A stretch of 64,000 nucleotides of DNA, from NCBI GenBank assembly GCA_902805475.1, contig CADCSX010000006.1, forward strand, positions 3,286,001 to 3,350,000. The letters run 5' to 3'. Numbering within the stretch: the stretch's first letter is position 1; each line of letters begins with the position of its first letter. This DNA comes from Entonaema liquescens (taxonomy: Eukaryota > Ascomycota > Sordariomycetes > Xylariales > Xylariaceae). Below are positions 36,301 through 50,700 of the stretch, piece after piece. The notes under the pieces are model-generated. The model was not told where the DNA came from, did no database searches, and saw nothing but the letters and a program-made list of their open reading frames with translations. Both the position numbers and the translations under genes were made by a program.

Positions 36301-39300
36301 TTTACTTTAATTTTTTATTTAATTAAATTTTTAAAAATCTTATGTTTTTTATTAACTTTACCATTATATTCCTTAATTATATTATATTTTCATTTAATTT
36401 ATATACCTTAATAAAGTATATTAATTTATTTTTTTAAAAAATAAAAGTTATTTTATATTATTTTATTTATTAAATATATTTAAAATATATATTTTTTAAT
36501 CTTTTATAATTTTTTTTAATATTTAAATTTATTATTATTAAATTTATATTATCTATAAAATTAATTATAAATATCTTATCCTTTTTTAATTCTTTATAAA
36601 ATGTTAATATATATAAAATAAATAAAATAAGGAATAATAAGGATTTTTACAGAATATTTATTTAAAAACTTATTTTTAAGTTAAATTTATTTTCAAACAT
36701 TAATCGTATTTTTTTATTTTTTAAATAATTCCTAATCCATTTTATTATTTATTTAAAAAACCTTTTTTTTTCGAAAATATATAATAATTTTTTTAGGATA
36801 ATATAATTAAATGTTTCCATTATATTAAGTTATAATAATAACATTTTTATTCTATTTTTCCATATTAAATATATTATTTTTATTATTATCTTAATAACTA
36901 CTTTTATTAACCTATATTTTTTATTACTTATTTATTTTTTAAAGAAAATATTATTTATTTCTATTATAAATATTATTTATAATATTATTATCCTTTTTAT
37001 TATCTTTTTTAAAATATTTAATAATATTATTAATTTATATATATTTAAAAGTGTTTTTTTTTTTTGGTTTTTTTTAATTTAAATAATATAATAATTATTA
37101 TTATATAAAATTTTATTAAATAATATTTATAATAAAAATTATTTATTATTATTATTATAATAATTTTAAATAATAATTTATTATATTTATATAAAAATTT
37201 TATTAATATTTTATCTTTTTTTAAGACTTTTTATTTTTTTATAATTATTAATATATTTTTAATTATTTTTTATTTTATATAATTATTAATTATAAATTTT
37301 TTATTAAATATTTTGTTAAGGATTATATTTATTAAATTTAAGTTTAAATTTAAGAAAAATTTTATTTAAAATATATTTATTTTTTATATATAAATAATTA
37401 TTTATGGTTATTTATCTATATTTTTTTTTAATATTAAAACGATTTTATTTTTTATATTAATTTATTAATTTTTAAATTAAACCCATTTTTTTAATTTTTA
37501 TAAAAATTTATTATTTTTTAACGTTTCCATTATTATTTTTTACTATTAAACCCTTTTTACCTTTTATATTACTTTATAATATACTTTTATTATATTAATA
37601 TTTTATTTTTAATTTTATATTATCCTTATATTTTATTATTTTCTTTTTTTATATAAGACTTTTTTCTTTATTTTAATAACTTATTTAATCTATTATTTAA
37701 CCATCATAAATAAATTACTTTCTATTTTAATGCTATTAAATTTGTTATCCTTTAAAACTCTTTTATTATATAATTAATGTAAAAATTTAATTCCCTAAAA
37801 TTTAAAAAAAACTTTAATATTAATAATTTCTTTATTTTTATTTTTATTATTATTAAATTAAAATCTTTTTATATTTATTTTTTATATTTTTTATAAAATT
37901 TATAAGATTTATCTTAAATATTTTTTATAATAATTTTAATTAATTATATTTTATAATTTAATCTTATTTAATCCAACTTTTAAAATATTATATATAATAT
38001 TTTTATATTTACTTATATTAAATTAATTATTAAATTTTTTTAATTCTTTATTATTTTTATAAATTAACCCCTTATTATAATTAAACTTAATTACCATTAT
38101 TTTATTAAATTTAATAAAATATTTAAATTATTTATTATTTTATTTTTTTTATCTTAAATAAAATAATATATATTAAAATCTTTTATTATAATATATTTTT
38201 TACTTCTTTTTTTATTATCTATTTCTAAAAAAAAATTATATTTTATTATTTTTTTTAATTTTATATAAACATTTTATACCATTATTATTTTATATTTAAT
38301 ATATAATTTACATATTATTTAATTATATTTTATTTTACTTATTCATTTTATATTATTTATAGTTTTAATTATATATAATATAATATATTTTAATCTACTC
38401 TATATTATTTTATAATTATTAATTAATAAATTATATAATTTCTTTTTTATAAATTACAATTTTTATATTATAATTAAATCTAAATTATTCTATATCTCTA
38501 AAATTTAAAATAATATTCTATTACCTTATATTATATTCTAATATATTATTTTTATCTTCATTATTATATATTCCTAAAAAATTATATATTATTCTATTTT
38601 TATATATAAACTATTTATTTAAATAAGATTAATTTAACCCTAAACATTATTATTAATATTAAAAATAACATTAAAAAAATATATATTATTTTTAATATAT
38701 TTATTATATATACTATTTTTTTAAATTTCTTTTTCTTAAACGTTTTTAAAATTAAAGAAAATAATTTTAAATTTATAATATTATTTAATTTATTTCTTAA
38801 GAAATTTTTCTTTCCTATTTTCTTAAATATTATAAATATAAAACTATTATAAATAATATAAATTATACTTAAAAAATATCCAAATCTTTTTTTTTTTTTA
38901 AACTATCGTAATTTATATATATATATTTTTTTTACCTTCTCTTTTATTTCCTTTATTTTATTATAATCTTTATTCCAAATTAAATAAAGATTATTATAAT
39001 TTTTATATTTAATCTTCCTTATATAACTCTATTTTCCTTCCTTATATATTACCTTTATATATTTATTACATTTTATTTATTATTTATAATATTTTATTAT
39101 ATAATTAAAACTATAATATTTATAATATTATTTTATTTTTATATTTTTTATAAAAAATTTATATTAAAAAAATTTTATTTTTTAAAATAATTTATTATTA
39201 TATAAAATTTTTACTATTTTTAATAAAATTACCTTTATAATTAACATTATATATTTAATTTCTTTTTTTTTATAATATATTAATTTTAGATTTTTAATAT

Positions 39301-40015
39301 TTTAACAATTTTTTACCTTAATATTTATTAATAATTTTTTAAAATTAACATATATATTTTATAACTTATCCGCTTTAAAATTCTTTATTATAAAAATAAA
39401 AAATCAACTAATACTTATAACTTAATTTCCAAAAATTTCTTTTATCCATTTTTATCTTTTTTATTTATAAATTTTTATACCTTTTTAAAATATAATTATA
39501 ATAATTTTACTTTAAAATTTATATATTATTATTGTTTTTTATTTTTTTAAAATTTAATTAATTATTTTTATTATTTCTTTTAATATTTTTTTAATTATTT
39601 TTAAATCTATTAAATTTCTTTTTATAATAATTTTTTTTATTTTCTGCAATAAAACCATTATTATATTATTCTAAATTTAATTATTTATAATTATTATATT
39701 TATTTATAATTATTTTATTATTTATAAATTTTAAAAAATTCTAATAATATTTATTTTTTCTAAAATCTTTATTTTTATTTTTTTTATTTCTTTTTTTATA
39801 TTTTTAAATATAGTTAATTTAATATATTATCGTTTTATTTCCGTTTTTTAAATAATACGTAAACATTATATTTTTTTCCCTATTATTTTAATAATTTATA
39901 TTTTTAATTTATTAATTTTTATTTTATTTTCTTTATATATTAAATTTATTAATATTTTAAATAATATTATAATTATTTTTTTATATTTTTCTTTATTTAT
40001 TTATTTTTTTTTTAA

Positions 40016-40051
<36 letters not shown>

Positions 40052-40273
40052 TATTATAATTAATCCGAACGCGTTATATATTAGGTTTTCTACCACCATT
40101 TTAATATTAACATTTTTAAATAATACCGTTATTACAATTATAATATAAAATTATTGTAACCTTTTAAATATTATAATTATCTATTTTTAATAAATTATTA
40201 TTAATTTCTTATAATATTATATTATAAAAAATCAAAAATTTAATTATATTTTTAATTTATATAATAATATATT
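33399..40273 (-). mobile_element. LINE copy C, full length with 14-bp TSD
   Basis: 6,875 bp on the minus strand. The 3' end is the (ATT)n run at 33399-33418, followed by the family end sequence with GGTTAAAGCATTGCCAATA. An internal (ATT)n run lies at 40020-40051 near the 5' end. Flanked by exact 14 bp duplications, and inserted in LINE F, whose sequence resumes at 40288 at the base expected from LINE D. The plus strand keeps many Cs but few Gs over most of its length. No open frame encodes a recognisable reverse transcriptase. Clade is inferred only: a TAA tail and this size fit fungal Tad1/I-like LINEs. Confidence 0.86.
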
Positions 40274-41141
40274 TTATTTAAAAATTAAAAATAAATATAA
40301 TTAATATTTAAAAATAAATTTAATTTAAAAATAAATTTTTAAATAAATATTTTATAAAAATTATTATTATTATTTATTTTATTTTATTTTATATATATTA
40401 ATATTTTATAAAATATTAAAAAATATAAAATATTTATAATTAAATTTATAAATAATATAAATTTAATTATAATAAATTTAAATATTAAAAAAATTTAAAA
40501 AAAATAAAAAAATATATATTTTAAATATATTTAATAAATATAATAATATAAAATAATTTTTATTTTTTAAAAATATAAATTAATATATTTTATTAATATT
40601 AATAAAAAAAATAAAGTTTTTAAAAATATTATTAAATAAAAAATTAAAATAATTAAAAATAATTAAAAAAAAAAAATAATATATTTTTATGAAATTAATA
40701 ATATTAATATAAAAAGATAATTTTTTAAAAATAAAAGAAATTTATATAAAACTTATTTTATATATTATAATATATCAAATAATTATATAATATTTATTAA
40801 ATAAAGAAAATTATATAAATAAAATAGTAAAAAAATTAAAAAAAATTTTAATTAATTTATTTTTAAAAAATATTAAAAATATATAAAATAATATTAATTA
40901 AATATATTAAAAATAAAATAAAATATTTATCATTAAATTTATATTTAAATAAAAAAAAATAATTAAATTTAAAAAAGGAAATAGTAATAAAAATAATTTT
41001 TAAAAAAAATAAAATGAAAAATTTAAAAAAGTTTTTAAAATTATAAATGTAAAATTAAAATTTAATAAAAAAATATTAAAGTAAATTAAAAGGTTTTTTT
41101 TATTATTATTTTAATAAAAAACTTAAAAAAGGATTTATATA

Positions 41142-42365
41142 TGGATAATTTTTTTAAAAATTTATTTTATAAAAAAGCTTTTATTAAATTATTAATAATT
41201 AATAATTAAAAGTTATCGTTTGGTAATTTAAAATTCTTATATATATTTAAAATTAAGTTTTATAAAATATATAATTTTTTAATAAATGATATTATTTTAA
41301 AATTACTTTATTAACTTTATAATGTAAATTATTTAAAATTATAATTATTAATAATTATATATAAAATATCTTATAAATTAATAATTTTATAATTTTACTT
41401 TATTATTATTAAATAAATTTAATATTTTTTAATGATAATAATTAATATTTATAAATATTTTGAAATATTTTAATTATTTTAATTTTAATTAATTAATTAA
41501 TATTAAATTTACATAAATGTAACCGTATTTTACGAAAATATTTTAAAAATAATTTATAAATAAAAAGTAATAATTTATAAATAAAAGTTAATAATTAATA
41601 TGTAATTCGTAAATAAAAATATATAATTTATAAATAAAATTATATTAATTTATAAATAATGATATTTTTATTTTATTTTTTTATAATATTAATGTTTTTA
41701 ATAAAAATTATATTTATATATTTAATTAACGTATTTAAACGTATTTAATAATATTAATTTCGTGAGTAAATAATTTAAATTAAATAAAATATTATTAAAT
41801 AATATAATAATATTACGTATGTTATTAACGATTTTAAATATTTAAATATAACGAATTTTTTATATAAATATAAATTTAAAACGAAGTTTAACGTTATTTA
41901 TAATATTTGATTTTATTTTTTTTTTAAATATAAAAAAAAATAAAAATGTAACGTTTTAAAAATGTTTATTTTTAATTGTTTATATTATGAGATTTAAAAA
42001 AGTTATAATGGAGTTATGTTATTTTATTAATAATTTTAATTGTTAATTATTTATAAATGTTCGGTGGGGTAATTTATATTATAAACCCGGTAAAGTAATG
42101 TTAAAATAACATTAATTTTTCTAATTAAATACTATAATTAAAAATTAAACATAAATTAAAATAAATATTTTTATAAGTTATTTTATTATAACCGTTATTT
42201 ATAAAATTTTATGTTTATTTAAAAAATAAAAATTACGTTTTAAAAATATAAAATATTACGAAATACGTAATGTTTTTAAATTAATAATTATTGTTAAAAA
42301 TAGCTAATACGTATCGGGGTTAATAAAGGTTTTTTTATGAAATAAACTTTTAAAAATATTATCCG
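41142..42365. mobile_element. TA-flanked mariner-like MITE
   Basis: The ends are inverted repeats of about 48 bp. Both start YGGATAATWTTTTTAAAA and continue to CATAAAAAARC and TTTATTAA, and both are flanked by TA. Removing the nested hAT copy and its duplication leaves about 380 bp, too small for a transposase. TA target and size fit a Tc1/mariner-derived MITE. It interrupts LINE F, which continues at about 42368. Confidence 0.75.
41284..42117. mobile_element. hAT-type element, family 1 copy 2
   Basis: 834 bp with family-1 inverted ends. Flanked by TTTTTAAT (41276-41283) and TTTCTAAT (42118-42125), an 8 bp duplication differing by one T/C that RIP would explain. It is nested in the TA-flanked MITE, itself in LINE F: three layers deep. 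The right end keeps GGGGTAATTTATATTATAAA with its less mutated Gs. Confidence 0.83.
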
Positions 42366-43037
42366 TATAAAAAATGAAATTATAAAAAAAGCATAATTTT
42401 TTTTAAAAAAAATAATATTATAAATATAAAAAAATAATATTATAAATATAAAAAAAAAATATTATAAATATAAAAAATAAAATAAAATGAAAAATATAAT
42501 TATTAATTAAATTTTATTAAATTTTAATAAAATTATTTTTTAAATTAAATTATTTAAAAATAATTTATTTTAATAAAAAAATTTATAATTAAATATTATA
42601 ATTAAAAATTAAATTAAAATTTAATTATATATATATATATAATTTTTAATTATAAAATTTTTTAATAAATTTTTTATTTATTAAATTTTTATTATTTTAT
42701 TAATTTAATTTTAAATATTTAATTTTAATATATTTAAATATTTTATAAATATATAATATAATATACGTAATTTTAATTATATAATTATACAATTTTTTAA
42801 TATTAAATGTAATTTAATATATTTTTAATTTAATAAATTTTTAAAATATTAATTTTTATTTTATTTTAATAAATTATTTTTTATTTAATATTTTATTAAT
42901 TAATTTTTATAAAAAAAGATTTTTAATTTTTTATAATATAATATTATAAAAAATTAATAATAATTTATTAAAAATAAATAATTATAATATTTAAAAAACT
43001 GTAATAATTTTATATTATAATTATAATAATAATATTA

Positions 43038-46000
43038 AATAAATTATAGTATTTTAAGAATTTAATATTATAAATATATTTAAAATGTAAAAACTTTAAA
43101 ATATATATACATTTATTTAAATAAGGTAGATTTATATAATTTATTTATATATATTTGTATATATCATTTAATTAAAATAATTTTTATTATTTCTTAATTA
43201 TTTAATATGATTTATAGCGTAAAAGGTAATAAAAGTGGCTTTTTATTTAAATCTTTATATTTTTTATTAAAAAATTTTATAATGTTTGACGAAAAGTTTT
43301 TTAGTTAAAAATATAATAAGTAATTAGATTTAATTATAATTAACTACATTTTTAATATTATTAAAAATCCGTTTTTCATTTTACCACCCATTTAAGTAAA
43401 ATATTTATTATATATTATATTGGAAATAAATAATAATCAAAATTTTTAATTTTTTTATAATTTATTAGTAAAAAAAATGGGTAAATTTAGGTTAACAGTT
43501 AAATTAATATTTTTAATTTATATTAAATGTTTTTTAAATTTGGAAATATTTATGGAAAAAATAAAAAATTTTTATAATTTTTAAAATTTTTACGTAATTC
43601 GAGAAAAATATAAAGATGGAACCTTATATTTTTATATGTTAAAAAAATGGCTTAAAAAAAGGAATATTTATAATTTACGAGTTTTTAATATTAAAAATTA
43701 TTACTTTAATTTTTAAATAATTTATAATAAATTTATTATTTAAAAATATTTATATAAAATTATAAATAAATTTTAATATATAAGTAATAAAATAGCTTTT
43801 TTATAAAATATTTATGTATAAATTAAATTAAATTAATAAAATAAAATTATATAAATAAAATTAAAATAAAAATTTTATTTTAAATTTATTATTAAAACTT
43901 TTTAAAATTTTATTTTATATTATAAAAATATTATGATTTATGTAAATAAAAATTTTAAATTAATTATAAATAAATATAAAATCCTTTATTTAAAAAAAAA
44001 ATTAAAATTTATTAAAATAAATTATAATATAAAAAAATATTTATTTTAATAAAAAATTAAATATATATATTAATTTTATAAATAATTTTAATTTAATTTT
44101 TAATTAATATAATTTAAAACCTTATATTTATTTGGGAATATTTAGTTATTTAAAATAATATAAACCCACTTTTTAAACCCACATTATTATATAAATAACT
44201 ATTAAAATATAACTTTTTTAAATAAAAATAAAAAATATATTATTTTAAATAATATTTTTTTTACCGATAAAAATATATTACAATATTATAAATAAATTAT
44301 AAAATATTAACAAAAATTTAATATTATCAATAAATATATTTGGAAAAAAGATTTTCTAAATTAAAATTTATTTTATAAATATTTAATAAACCAAAATTTA
44401 AAAAATTATCTAAAAATAGATTATTAATAATTAAAAAAGAATTATATTTTCATTAAAATATATATTTTATTTTTTAAGAAAAAAAATTAATAATATAAAA
44501 ATTATAAATATATATATATTAAATATTAATAATATTATTATACTTAATTAATTTTTTAAAATAATAAAAATAAATAATAATTTTTAATTAAATTTTAATA
44601 ACTTTAATAAAATAAATAAATTTTACGTAATTAAATTATATAAATAATTTCGCTAAAAAAAATTAATTAAATATTAATTCACATATTTTAAAATAATTTC
44701 CTTTTAAAAACCCTTTTTATTCTTTTTAAAAAAACCCCATTTTCCCATTCCCCCATTTTCCTACATTAATATAAATTAAAATTTACCTTTTTATACACAA
44801 TATATTTAATCCTTTTATATAAATTAAATCTTAATAATAAATATAAAATTTAATTATAATATATATAAATTAAAATTTATAACTTATAATTTATAATTTA
44901 TAAATATAAATTAAAAATATTTAAAATTAAATTTATTTTTTTTTAATTTCGTTTTTCGTTATATATTTTAACACTATAAAAAATATCTTATTAAACCGTA
45001 TTTAAATTATATTATTAATAATATTAATAATTTTAAACGTAATAAAATCCTCCGTTTAAAATAATATAATATAAATATTATAAATTTTTAAACTTAATAA
45101 AATAACATTTTTTACATTTTTAATTAAATTTATACTTAATATTTAATTAATAAAATACCTATTCTTACCTTTAATTTTAATAATAAATTCTATATTTTTT
45201 TTTTTTTTTTTTACTTTCCTTTTTAAATTATTAAATCCACCATTTATAACTTATAAACTTTTTATAAAATTTATAATTTTTTTTAACCTTTTACGCATTT
45301 TTATTTCTATTAAAAAAAATATATATATAAATTAAAACTATAATATAAAAATTATATTTTATTAGATTTTCCTTTTTAATATAATATAAACTATTAATAT
45401 TTTTATCTTTACCTTTAAAACTTTTCTAAATAAATAACCAAAAATCAAACAAATAAAATTTTAATTAAAACATTATAAAAAATTAAATAATTTAATTAAA
45501 AAAAATATTCCGTATTTATTTTTTATTAATTAAACAAAAAAACATTAATCTTATATCTTTAATATTAAAAAGTAAATTTTTAATAAATTTAAAAAAAATA
45601 TTAATATTAATATTAAAATTTTTTACCTATTTAAACTTTTTTATTTTATAATTCTTTTTTTATAAATAAATTATATAATTAACTTTATTTTTAATAAATT
45701 AAAATATTAAATATATTTAAATTATAATACTTTATTAAATAATTATTTATATATTATATAATTAAAATATATAAAACTTTATTGTAATTTTTAAACCATA
45801 AATATTGTTAAGCTGCGCTTAACATATATTTGTAAGATTAAAGTTTAGTGTAAAGTTTAATGTATAACTATTAGTTAAAATTTAATAGATTAAAAATCTG
45901 CTAAATTTTAAGAAAATTAACTTTAATTTCATTTTACAAAATTGCTTTATAAATATATATTTTATTACTTGCTTAATTTATATTTATTAATAAATTTATA

Positions 46001-47622
46001 TTAAAAAATAAAAATCTTATATTTTAATTATTAATATATACGCAAATACTTAATATAATATTATTTTTATCTTCCACTATTTAAATTTAATCGTATTTTT
46101 TATAGCACATAACAACTTTAATAATCCATTAAAATTATTACTTAAAATAATCCCGCCAAAAATATTTTTTAACACTATTAATATAACTGTAACTTATTTT
46201 ACTTTAAATAAAAAATAAATATTAAAATTAAATTTAAAATCTTTTAACAAAAATATAATTATAAAAATAAATTTTATTTTAACATTAATAAAAATACATT
46301 AAAAATTTATTAAAACAAAATATTTACGCATAATCTTAAATAAATAAAATAAATATTTTAACCTTTTATAATACAAATTTTAAAAAATTATATAAATAAT
46401 ACGGTTACGAAAATTTCAAAAAATATTAAAAATTACTAAATAAAAACCCTATTATTAAATTTTTACATTAAAAACGCATTAATAATAAAAAACTTTTTTT
46501 ACAAATTTAATATTTTAACTATTTTTTAAACCTTAATTAATTTAAGTTAATTAAAATATAAAAAAATATTTATTATATAAAAAAAAATAATTAAAATACG
46601 TATTAATTAAAAAAAATAAATAAATATTAAAATTATTATTTAAATTTTATATAAAAAAAATAAATCTAAACCATATTTCTTATTAACTAAAATTTCGAAA
46701 TAATAAAAAAAAATATTTAATTAATTTATTTTATAATTAATATTACTTTTAATATAAATATTAATAACTTATATATCGTAAAATTTTAAATAATATTTAT
46801 AAAACGTAACAATTATAAACCTTATAAAACTTTTTTTTTAATTATTAATAAAATTAATAATATATATAAAATTAAGATAAAATAAATAAATTTAATAAAT
46901 TAGATATTTATTAATAAAATAATAAAACTAAAATATTATTTTAATTTTTTAATAAAAACCATTTTAATTAAAAAAAATATAAAAAATATTTAATATAATA
47001 AAAAAACTTTTTTTAAATTTATATAATAATAAAAAAGTTAATTTAAATTATATATTAATAAATAAAATAATAAAAAATACCAAAAATAATATTTAATATA
47101 ATTTCCGAAAAAAAAATAATATATATTAATATAATAATTAACCAACAAAAATTTAACTATTATACCATTTTTAAATTTATAATAATATAAATAAAAACAA
47201 ATATTAATAACAAATAAATATTTAAATTAAAATATATTATATACATAAAAATAAAATAAAAAAAAAACCATATATAATTATATAATAAAACATTATCGTT
47301 AATATAAAATAATAATACGTTAAAATAAGTTAAATCCTATATTACCAAATTAAAAAACTAAATAAAACCTTTAAATAATAAATTAATTATTGCAATTATA
47401 ACCGCAATTACAACAACCAATAAAACGTATCGCTAAAAAAAAATTATACGCAATTTACGCGTAATTATACTACATAAAATATAATAATAATATAAAAAAT
47501 TTTAATTATATAACAACCATAAAACTAATATTACAATACCAATAAAAATCAATCCTAATAATATTTTCAAACCGAAAAAATATTTTTAACGTATTAAATA
47601 CCAAAACACCAACATTATAATT
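43038..47622. mobile_element. 4.6 kb TIR element inside LINE D
   Basis: The LINE D sequence breaks at 43037 and resumes at 47623-47631. ATAATATTA occurs at both junctions (43029-43037, 47623-47631), the RIP form of the intact ACGGTATTA seen in LINE C, so this is a 9 bp target duplication. The inserted ends are mutually inverted when G/A changes are allowed (right end reads GGTGTTTTGGTATTTAATA inward, left end AGTATTTTAAGAATTTAAT). The size and 8-9 bp duplication fit hAT or Mutator-like DNA transposons. No coding capacity survives. Interior holds the repeat at 45790-45965. Confidence 0.68.
45790..45965 (+). repeat. Dispersed repeat, less mutated copy
   Basis: About 170 bp, starting at a palindrome GTTAAGCTGCGCTTAAC (45808-45824) and running to TTGCTTTATAAATATATA. 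It is collinear with 61580-61740, where the same sequence has lost nearly all C and G. It contains imperfect direct repeats of the AAGTTTAGTGTAAAGTTTAATG type. Identity unknown; it may be a terminus of a small transposon. Confidence 0.65.
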
Positions 47623-47700
47623 ATAATATTATTTAAAAATATTAATATTAAAATAATAATAAAAAACTTAATACATAATATATTTAAATTAACCATAATA

Positions 47701-47746
<46 letters not shown>

Positions 47747-50700
47747 TCGAAAAAAAATAAATAAATAGAAAAAAATATAAAAAAATAATTATAATATTAT
47801 TTAAAATATTAATAAATTTAATATGTAAAAAAAAATAAAATAGAAATTAATAAATTAAAAATATAAATTATTAAAATAATAAAGAAAAAAATATAATATT
47901 TATATATTATTTAAAAAACGAAAATAAAACAATAATATATTAAATTAATTATATTTAAAAATATAAAAAAAAATAAAAAAAATAAAAATAAAAATTTTAA
48001 AAAAAATAAATATTATTAAAATTTCTTAAAATTTATAAGTAACAAAATAATTATAAACAAATATAATAATTATAAATAATTAAATTTAAAATAATATAAT
48101 AATAATCTTATTATAAAAAATAAAAGAAATTATTATTAAAAAAATTTAATAAATTTAAAAATAATTAAAAAATATTAAAAAAATAATGAAAATAATGAAT
48201 TAAATTTTAAAAAATAAAAACAATAGTAATATATAAATTTTAAAATAAGGTTATTATAATTATATTTTAAAAAAATATAAAAATTTATAAATAAAAAAGA
48301 TAAAAATAAATAAAAGAAATTTTTGGAAATTAAATTATAAGTGTTAACCGATTTTTTATTTTTATAATAAAAAATTTTAAAACGAATAAATTACAAGATA
48401 TATATATTAATCCTAAAAAATTATTAATAAATATTAAAGTAAAAAATTGTTAAAATATTAAAAATTTAAAATTAATGTATTATAAAAAAAAAATTTAAAT
48501 ATATAATATTAATTATAAAAATAATTTTATTAAAAACGGTAAAAATTTTATATAATAATAAATTATTTTAAAAAATAAAGTTTTTTTAATATAAATTTTT
48601 TATAAAAAATGTAAGAATAAAATAATATTATAAATATTATAGTTTTAATTATATAATAAAATATTATAAATAATAAATAAAATATGGTAAATATATAAAT
48701 ATAATGTATAAAAAAAAATTTATATAGAAAAAATTAAATATAAGAATTATAACAATTTTTATTTAATTTAAAATAAAAATTATAATAAAATAAAAGAAAT
48801 AAAAAAAAATATAAAAAAAATATATATATATATATTATAATAATTTAAAAAAAGAAAAAGATTTAAATATTTTTTAAATGTAATTTATGTTATTTATAAT
48901 AATTTTATATTTATAATATTTAAAAAAAATAAAATAAAAAAAACTTTTTAAAAAATAAATTAAATAATATTATAAATTTAAAATTGTTTTTTTTTAATTA
49001 TAAAAATATTTAAAAAAAAAAACTTAAAAAAACAGTATATATAGTAAATATACCAAAAAATAACATATATTTTTTTAACGTTATTTTTAATATTAATAAT
49101 AATATTTAAAATTAAATTAACCCTATTTAAATAAATAACTTATATATAAAAATAAAATAATATATAATTTTTTAAAAATATATAATAATAAAAATAAAAA
49201 TAATATATTAAAATATAATATAAAATAATAAAATATTATTTTAAATTTTAAAAATATAAAATAATTTAAATTTAATTATAATATAAAAATTATAATTTAT
49301 AAAAAAAAAATTATATAATTTATTAATTAATAATTATAAAATGATATAAAATAAATTAAAATAAATTATATTATATATAATTAAAATTATAAATAATATA
49401 AAATAAATAAGTAAAATAAAATATAATTAAATAATATATAAATTATATATTAAATATAAAATAATAATAATATAAAATATTTATATAGAATTAAAAAAAA
49501 TAATAAAATATAATTTTTTTTTAAAAATAGATAATAAAAAAAAATAGAAAATATATTATAATAAGGAATTTTAATATATATTATTTTATTTAAGATAAAA
49601 AAAATAGAATAATAAATAATTTAAATATTTTATTAAATTTAATAGAATAATAGCGGTTAAGTTTAATTATAATAAAAGGTTAATTTATAAAAATAATAAA
49701 AAATTAAAAGGATTTAATAATTAATTTAATGTAAATAAATATAAGAATATTATATATAATATTTTAAAAGTTAAATTAAATAAAATTAAATTATAAAATA
49801 TAATTAATTAAAATTATTATAAGAAATATTTAAAATAAATTTTATAAATTTTACGGAAAATGTAAAAAATAAATATAAAAAGATTTTAATTTAGTAATAA
49901 TAAAGATAAAAATGGAAAAATTATTAATATTAAAATTTTTTTTAAATTTTAAAAAATTAAATTTTTATATTAATTATATAATAAAAAAATTTTAAAGGAT
50001 AATAAATTTAATAATATTAAAATAGAAAATAATTTTATTTATAATAGTTAAATAATAAATTAAATAAGTTATTAAAATAAAAAAAGAACCTTATATAAAA
50101 AAAAGAAATGGTAAAATATGAAAATAATATAAAATTAAAAACAAAATATTAATATAATAAAAATATATTATAAAATAATATAGGAAATAAAAAAGGTTTA
50201 ATAGTAGAAAATGGTAATAAAAACGTTAAAAAATAATAAATTTTTATAAAAATTAAAAAAATGGGTTTAATTTAAAAGTTAATAAATTAATATAAAAAAT
50301 AAAATTATTTTAATATTAAAAAAAAATACGGATAAATAATCATAAGTAATTATTTATATATAAAAAATAAATATATTTTAAATAAAAATTTTTTTAAATT
50401 TAAATTTAAATTTAATAAATATAATTTTTAATAAAATATTTAATAAAAAATTTATAATTAATAATTATATAAAATAAAAAATAGTTAAAAATATATTAAT
50501 AATTATAAAAAAATAGAAAGTTTTTAAAAAAAATAAAATATTAATAAGATTTTTATATAAATATAATAAATTATTATTTAAAATTATTATAATAATAATA
50601 ATAAATAATTTTTATTGTAAATATTATTTAATAAAGTTTTGTATAATAATAATTATTATATTATTTAAATTAGAGAAAATTAAAAAAAAAAACGTTTTTA

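Larger units (their letters stand above)
25681..42494 (+). mobile_element. LINE copy F, broken by nested insertions
   Basis: Four pieces, about 25681-26269, 32805-33398, 40288-41139 and 42368-42494, are collinear with copy D (about 49425-52050). Joined, they make roughly 2.1 kb of the internal part of the LINE in the plus orientation. The gaps are exactly filled by the LTR element, LINE C and the TA-flanked MITE, and each has a target duplication made from F sequence. F is therefore the oldest visible layer. Both ends of F are missing. Confidence 0.72.

Noticed and set aside
34868..36326. Open frames of 60-70 codons in the A+T block (34868-35071, 36123-36326)
   Set aside because: They lie inside LINE C, have only Leu/Ile/Phe/Lys/Asn-type composition, and correspond to no conserved frame in copies B or D.
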